The translations under genes were made by a program, and so were the position numbers. Below, piece by piece: positions 5,767 through 8,008 of a DNA stretch of 8,008 bases. Source of the DNA: JBGPML01 sp041486955 (GTDB lineage: Bacteria > Patescibacteriota > UBA1384 > 2-12-FULL-50-11 > DASWYB01); NCBI GenBank assembly GCA_041486955.1, contig JBGPML010000040.1:1-8008 (forward strand), given 5' to 3'. A model generated the notes under the pieces. That model ran no database searches and had not been told where the DNA came from. It saw only the letters and a program-made list of their open reading frames with translations. Every line of letters begins with the position of its first letter. Position 1 is the first letter of the stretch.

Positions 5767-6738
5767 TTATGGGTTCAAAATTTCTTCGGCTTTGACCCGA
5801 GATATCACCCCTTGTCCTTCGGTGCCACCCAGTTGTTTAAATAGCGACGGAGCTAAATCAACCACCACGTCCGACCCGAATGCCCCGGTATCATCCACCT
5901 TAACCTCGATCGATTTGCCGTTACTCAGGTTGGTTAATTTAAGCACTGTACCTTTCCTAAACGAATTAGACGCAACCTTGGTACAGCAGAGATCGTACCA
6001 AGTCGCTTTCCCAGTCGCAGTCTTGCCGACTTTGATCTTGGTCCCCTTGATCACGACCTTATTTTTCGGCTTCGTGGTGACTTCATCTTTGAGCAATTTA
6101 CGCGAGACTTCTTCTCCATCCTCACGAGTTACTTCAAAGACTTTGGTTCGTTCTCCATTTTTCCCGTCTTCCGTAACTTTACTCTTACCTCGATCCAAAG
6201 TCGGATCTTCTTTGGTGGTAGTTTCATAGGCCACGGACTCTTTCGTGGTTACTTTGGTTTTCGCCACTCGAGTAATCGTGATGATCATATTGGGTGCTAA
6301 CTGATCGGTTGCGGCAACATCAGCTTTATCCAAATCACCCAACGGACGATGCAGATCGTTTAACAGTTCTTCAACCGTATCGTCCCAGGTTCGCGCCACA
6401 ATTTCCTTTTTGCCGTCATGAATGGTGACTGGCATCGCGCGAGCTACTTGCACAATCGAACCAATCCCATAGCCAGGATCAATCACAAATCGAACCTTAT
6501 CTTCCGGGTAAATCGGAGCAGGAATTTTGGCTAAGATATCGCTTTCAGTGTTCCCATCGGTGGCATTAAACTGATACACGTCAATTGGATGACGAGGATC
6601 CTTCGGTTGTGGATGCAAATAGTGGTTAATCTCTTCCGCCGTCGCTTCGGGCGGATGCTGTCGCAGCACAATATTCCAGGTAAGGGCAATAGCTATGAGG
6701 AGTATCGGCGTTGCGATATATCGCTTCTTAAATTTCAT
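5767..6738 (-). CDS. Exported or membrane-anchored G5-domain protein with RlpA-like beta-barrel
   Basis: A 323-residue envelope protein resembling the YabE/RpfB group. A positively charged start and one hydrophobic segment (about 8-25) give a signal anchor or signal peptide. A DUF348-like (YabE-type) region spans about 95-157. A Lys/Thr/Glu-rich G5-type region (about 158-233), with repeats such as TKVTTKESVAYETTTKEDP, is probably a peptidoglycan or sugar-binding spacer. The C-terminus (about 243-321) resembles an RlpA-type double-psi barrel: GKATWYD, KGTVLKLTNLSNGKSIEVKV, DDTGAFGSDVVVDLAPSLF. The acidic residues Asp282, Asp283 and Asp294 sit where such barrels have theirs. I chose ATG 6738 (MKFKKRY); a TTG at 6780 would add 14 residues. 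Its position next to rsmA matches yabE-ksgA. Whether it cleaves peptidoglycan is unknown. Confidence 0.85.
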   Translation of the reverse strand: MKFKKRYIATPILLIAIALTWNIVLRQHPPEATAEEINHYLHPQPKDPRHPIDVYQFNATDGNTESDILAKIPAPIYPEDKVRFVIDPGYGIGSIVQVARAMPVTIHDGKKEIVARTWDDTVEELLNDLHRPLGDLDKADVAATDQLAPNMIITITRVAKTKVTTKESVAYETTTKEDPTLDRGKSKVTEDGKNGERTKVFEVTREDGEEVSRKLLKDEVTTKPKNKVVIKGTKIKVGKTATGKATWYDLCCTKVASNSFRKGTVLKLTNLSNGKSIEVKVDDTGAFGSDVVVDLAPSLFKQLGGTEGQGVISRVKAEEILNP

Positions 6739-6751
6739 AAACAATGCATTT

Positions 6752-6780
6752 ACCGTAGCAATCAGGCAGCAGTTTGACAA
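6752..6780 (-). promoter_or_regulatory. Candidate promoter of the G5-domain protein gene
   Basis: TTGTCA (6780-6775, five of six) is separated by 17 bases from TACGGT (6757-6752, three of six) on the minus strand. TGC before the -10 gives a TGn extension. Transcription would start near 6745, about seven bases before the ATG at 6738. If real, this rules out the upstream TTG start. It follows the terminator of the exported-protein gene. Confidence 0.35.
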
Positions 6781-6790
6781 GTCTAACAGG

Positions 6791-6825
6791 TATAATAAAA
6801 CCCCCGCGCTTTCGCTTGGGGGTTT
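6791..6825 (-). terminator. Rho-independent terminator after the exported-protein gene
   Basis: On the minus strand AAACCCCC and GGGGGTTT enclose an inner GCG/CGC-type stem with a small mismatch (6825-6798), followed by TTTTATTATA. It lies 25 bases after the TGA stop at 6850 and separates this gene from the wall-protein gene. The opposite strand has a poorer T-run (TTTGGTT). Confidence 0.85.
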
Positions 6826-6849
6826 GGTTAGAGTTGGAGTTGAGGGTTG

Positions 6850-7068
6850 TCAGCGACCGAAGGGATCAACGCGGTGCTGATTGAATAGTTTCAGTTCATA
6901 AGCGATTCGGCGCATCTTGAGCCGGGCGACCGCCTCAAGAACGACCTTCTTGGCGTCATCCGGTGTCGTCGCAAAGCGACAGACCATCTGAGCGCCGGGC
7001 ATGCCGACGAGGGCTTCATCCTGGATTTCCAGCATGAACGCGCCCTCGACTTCCGAATGCTTGACCAC
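6850..7068 (-). CDS. C-terminal part of frameshifted exported protein of unknown function
   Basis: This frame continues the protein that begins at 7309 and is offset from it by one base. The continuation reads KHSEVEGAFMLEIQDEALVG, then MVCRFATTPDD, a predicted helix (AKKVVLEAVARLKMRRIAYELK) and ends VDPFGR. The GTG at 7068 has no Shine-Dalgarno site and is unlikely to be a true start; a TGA lies just upstream in this frame. Codon use is GC-rich at third positions, exactly like the upstream part, and the stop is followed by a strong terminator. Removing one base in the AAA at 7072-7070 would fuse both parts into a protein of about 152 residues. I do not recognise the family. Confidence 0.55.
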   Translation of the reverse strand: MVKHSEVEGAFMLEIQDEALVGMPGAQMVCRFATTPDDAKKVVLEAVARLKMRRIAYELKLFNQHRVDPFGR

Positions 7069-7309
7069 CTTTCACGAGGTCGGGCGATCCGTTCGTCATC
7101 GAGACGATGTCAATCGCCCCGATGGCGAGGAAGGCCCTGCTCGCCCACTCTCCCGCTTCGAAGCTCTCCGGCGTCGCCTTGAGGAAGACGATCTTCTGGT
7201 TAGAGGCGTCAACCGCCCGCTCCTGGAGCTGGACGGACTTCGAGGGGCCGCCCGCGAAGGCGGCGGCGATGGTCGACAAGGTCAAGACGGCGATCATGGT
7301 CTTCTTCAT
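7016..7309 (-). CDS. N-terminal part of exported protein of unknown function, frameshifted
   Basis: The first part encodes a clear signal peptide (MKKTMIAVLTLSTIAAAFAG, cleavage probably near residue 19-20). The mature segment contains SVQLQERAVDASNQKIVFLK, ESFEAGEWASRAFLAIG and IDIVSMTNGSPDLV. I do not recognise the family. The ATG at 7309 is preceded by GAGGAG nine bases upstream, and a strong promoter lies about 80 bases upstream, so the gene looks well expressed. After Leu-Val-Lys near 7070 this frame gives a non-coding-like Gly/Arg-rich tail and stops at 7016, while the neighbouring frame continues with good coding character. This suggests a one-base insertion. An upstream in-frame ATG at 7339 is disfavoured because it lies within the leader hairpin and before the ribosome site. 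Confidence 0.65.
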   Translation of the reverse strand: MKKTMIAVLTLSTIAAAFAGGPSKSVQLQERAVDASNQKIVFLKATPESFEAGEWASRAFLAIGAIDIVSMTNGSPDLVKGGQAFGSRGRVHAGNPG

Positions 7310-7338
7310 CTGTTGGGACTCCTCTAGAGACAACATCA

Positions 7339-7355
7339 TGGCGCCTGAGGCGCCA
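7339..7355 (-). promoter_or_regulatory. GC-rich hairpin in the leader of the exported-protein gene
   Basis: TGGCGCC and GGCGCCA form a seven-pair stem with a three-base loop. It lies about 32-48 bases downstream of the predicted transcription start and about 20 bases upstream of the ribosome site. There is no T-tract on either strand, so it is more likely a stability or translation-control element than a terminator. Confidence 0.5.
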
Positions 7356-7392
7356 ACTACGTTTTAGCCGTTATTCAATTGTTAATGAACGT

Positions 7393-7421
7393 ACTATAGC
7401 ACGAAAATGCCGTTTTGTCAA
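7393..7421 (-). promoter_or_regulatory. Strong sigma70-type promoter of the exported-protein gene
   Basis: Perfect TTGACA (7421-7416), a 17-base spacer, and TATAGT (7398-7393, five of six) preceded by TGC (extended -10). Transcription would start near 7386, giving a leader of about 77 bases with a hairpin and a Shine-Dalgarno site. It is the best promoter in the window. Confidence 0.8.
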
Positions 7422-7471
7422 GACTTAACAGGTTCATCAGACCATACTATTACGCCTTTTTTTACGTATAA

Positions 7472-7700
7472 AAGCCTCAATTTGAGGGTATTTCCAGGAA
7501 AAATCCGAACTAGAGGTCGTCAGGTTGGAGATAATTCCAGGAAAAATTGCTACGACCAACGAAATTGAATGTATTTCAAGGGAAAAACTCACTCGAGGCT
7601 GTCAGATGGCGAATAAATGTCGCAACTGATGCAGTTGAGTGTATTTCACTGAGAATACTCCCAAGACCGGCTGATTGAGGCTTATTCCAGGAAAAATCGA
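7472..7700 (-). repeat. Array of five degenerate direct repeats (about 40-43-base period) with central dyads
   Basis: Five copies of a motif resembling TTTTTCCTGGAAATACCCTC on the minus strand, usually followed by AA. Equivalent positions are 7687, 7647, 7577, 7537 and 7494, so intervals are 40, 70, 40 and 43 bases. Each copy has or derives from a dyad (TTTCC-x-GGAAA); the copy at about 7641-7658 is the most diverged. Sequence between copies is also weakly alike (CTGACGACCTC, CTGACAGCCTC), so the full unit is about 40 bases and the 70-base interval may hold a decayed copy. Confidence 0.7.
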
Positions 7701-7713
7701 GCAACGAACTGAG

Positions 7714-7731
7714 CTGTACAGAGAAGTACAG
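7714..7731. repeat. Short inverted repeat downstream of the helicase gene
   Basis: CTGTAC and GTACAG form a perfect six-pair stem with loop AGAGAA, 50 bases after the helicase stop. There is no T-run on either strand, so it is not a standard terminator. It could be a protein-binding site or an mRNA 3'-end structure. Confidence 0.35.
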
Positions 7732-7780
7732 TGAAGGAGTAGCGGAGATTTTGACGCAGAAGAAGCCCAATCCGACGGTC

Positions 7781-8008
7781 TTAAATTTTATCCACTAAAT
7801 GCTCGGGCATTTCCGAAATAAACCGCGACGGCAAATTAGCCTGAATCGAACCATATATCAACCTGGTAGCAGCGTGAATACAGTACAGCTTCTCTTTTGC
7901 TCTCGTCATACCGACATAACAGAGTCGGCGCTCCTCTTCCAGCTCCATCGGATCCATGGCACTCCTCAGGTTCGGAAACAGGCCTTCCTCCATCCCAACC
8001 AGGAAAAC
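7781..8008 (-). CDS. UvrD/PcrA-type superfamily 1 DNA helicase, C-terminal end only
   Basis: The visible 75 residues are the end of an ATP-dependent 3'-5' DNA helicase of the UvrD/PcrA/Rep family, acting in repair and replication restart. VFLVGMEEGLFPN is the conserved segment after motif V, and EEERRLCYVGMTRAKEKLY carries motif VI, including the arginine of TRA that contacts ATP. AATRLIYG and PSRFISEMP follow as usual. The protein stops about nine residues after this point, so it lacks the long C-terminal extension of PcrA and UvrD that binds RNA polymerase; some family members naturally end here. The gene begins outside the window, so assignment to UvrD, PcrA or Rep is not possible. Confidence 0.93.
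   Translation of the reverse strand, partial: VFLVGMEEGLFPNLRSAMDPMELEEERRLCYVGMTRAKEKLYCIHAATRLIYGSIQANLPSRFISEMPEHLVDKI

Larger units (their letters stand above)
7310..7780. other. 470-base intergenic region without a convincing gene
   Basis: Between the helicase stop and the exported-protein start I see no supported gene on either strand. In the direction of minus-strand transcription it holds a short inverted repeat (7731-7714), an array of degenerate repeats (about 7700-7472), a strong promoter (7421-7393), a leader hairpin (7355-7339) and the GAGGAG ribosome site before 7309. Confidence 0.7.

Noticed and set aside
7001..7327. Plus-strand frame of 108 codons
   Set aside because: It is the shadow of the GC-rich minus-strand gene, with Arg/Gly/Leu-rich low-complexity content, while the minus strand has a signal peptide, SD, promoter and terminator.
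7472..7700. CRISPR array
   Set aside because: The repeats are only partly alike, spacing is irregular (40, 70, 40, 43), the gaps of about 16-20 bases are short and similar to each other, and no cas gene is present.
7576..7770. A 64-codon minus-strand reading frame (MGFFCVKISATPS...) across the repeat array
   Set aside because: It has no ribosome site, runs through degenerate repeats whose spacing does not preserve frame, and the region has the features of a non-coding repeat array.
1..8008. Alternative genetic code with UGA read as glycine, as in some CPR lineages
   Set aside because: UGA sits at the natural ends of metG and rsmI and no conserved glycine position is encoded by UGA in the genes seen here.

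Overview
The window reads as chromosomal DNA of a compact bacterial genome. All supported genes lie on the minus strand, so transcription runs from high to low coordinates, and intergenic gaps are mostly 16-60 bases. UGA, UAG and UAA all serve as stops, so the standard bacterial code fits. Base composition is moderate, except for a clearly GC-richer patch at about 6850-7355. The order G5-domain wall protein, rsmA, rsmI, metG, tatD resembles the conserved Firmicutes block (B. subtilis yabC/rsmI-metS-yabD-yabE-rnmV-ksgA), with rnmV missing and an EamA transporter inserted. Short housekeeping proteins, several start codons without a Shine-Dalgarno site, and -10 boxes placed directly before starts would suit a Patescibacteria/CPR-type lineage. 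That placement is inference; a Firmicutes-like relative is not excluded.

Layout in the direction of transcription: (1) 8008-7781, the C-terminal end of a UvrD/PcrA-type helicase. (2) 7780-7310, about 470 bases without a convincing gene. It holds a short inverted repeat, an array of five degenerate repeats of about 40-43 bases, a very strong promoter (TTGACA-17-TATAGT) and a GC-rich leader hairpin. (3) 7309-6850, a small exported protein of GC-rich codon use, broken by an apparent one-base frameshift and followed by a strong terminator. (4) 6738-5767, a membrane-anchored or secreted wall protein with DUF348-like, G5 and RlpA-like parts. (5) 5741-4887 rsmA and 4866-4111 rsmI, both 16S rRNA methyltransferases. 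(6) 4114-3975, a promoter, a hairpin and a terminator-like hairpin that could make a short RNA or a metG leader. (7) metG, an EamA-family transporter and tatD. (8) A 65-residue orphan protein with its own promoter and terminator. (9) The N-terminal third of a cysteine desulfurase, cut by the window edge.

Functionally the core is translation and RNA maintenance: RsmA and RsmI modify the decoding region of the small ribosomal subunit and MetG charges initiator and elongator tRNA-Met. TatD is a metal-dependent nuclease-family hydrolase, the desulfurase supplies sulfur for Fe-S clusters or tRNA thiolation, and the G5/RlpA-like protein acts at the envelope. The most notable regulatory pattern is that iscS, tatD, metG and rsmA each have a TATAAT or TATACT hexamer ending 6-7 bases before the start codon, which predicts leaderless mRNAs. 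The transporter, the orphan protein and the exported protein instead carry good Shine-Dalgarno sites.
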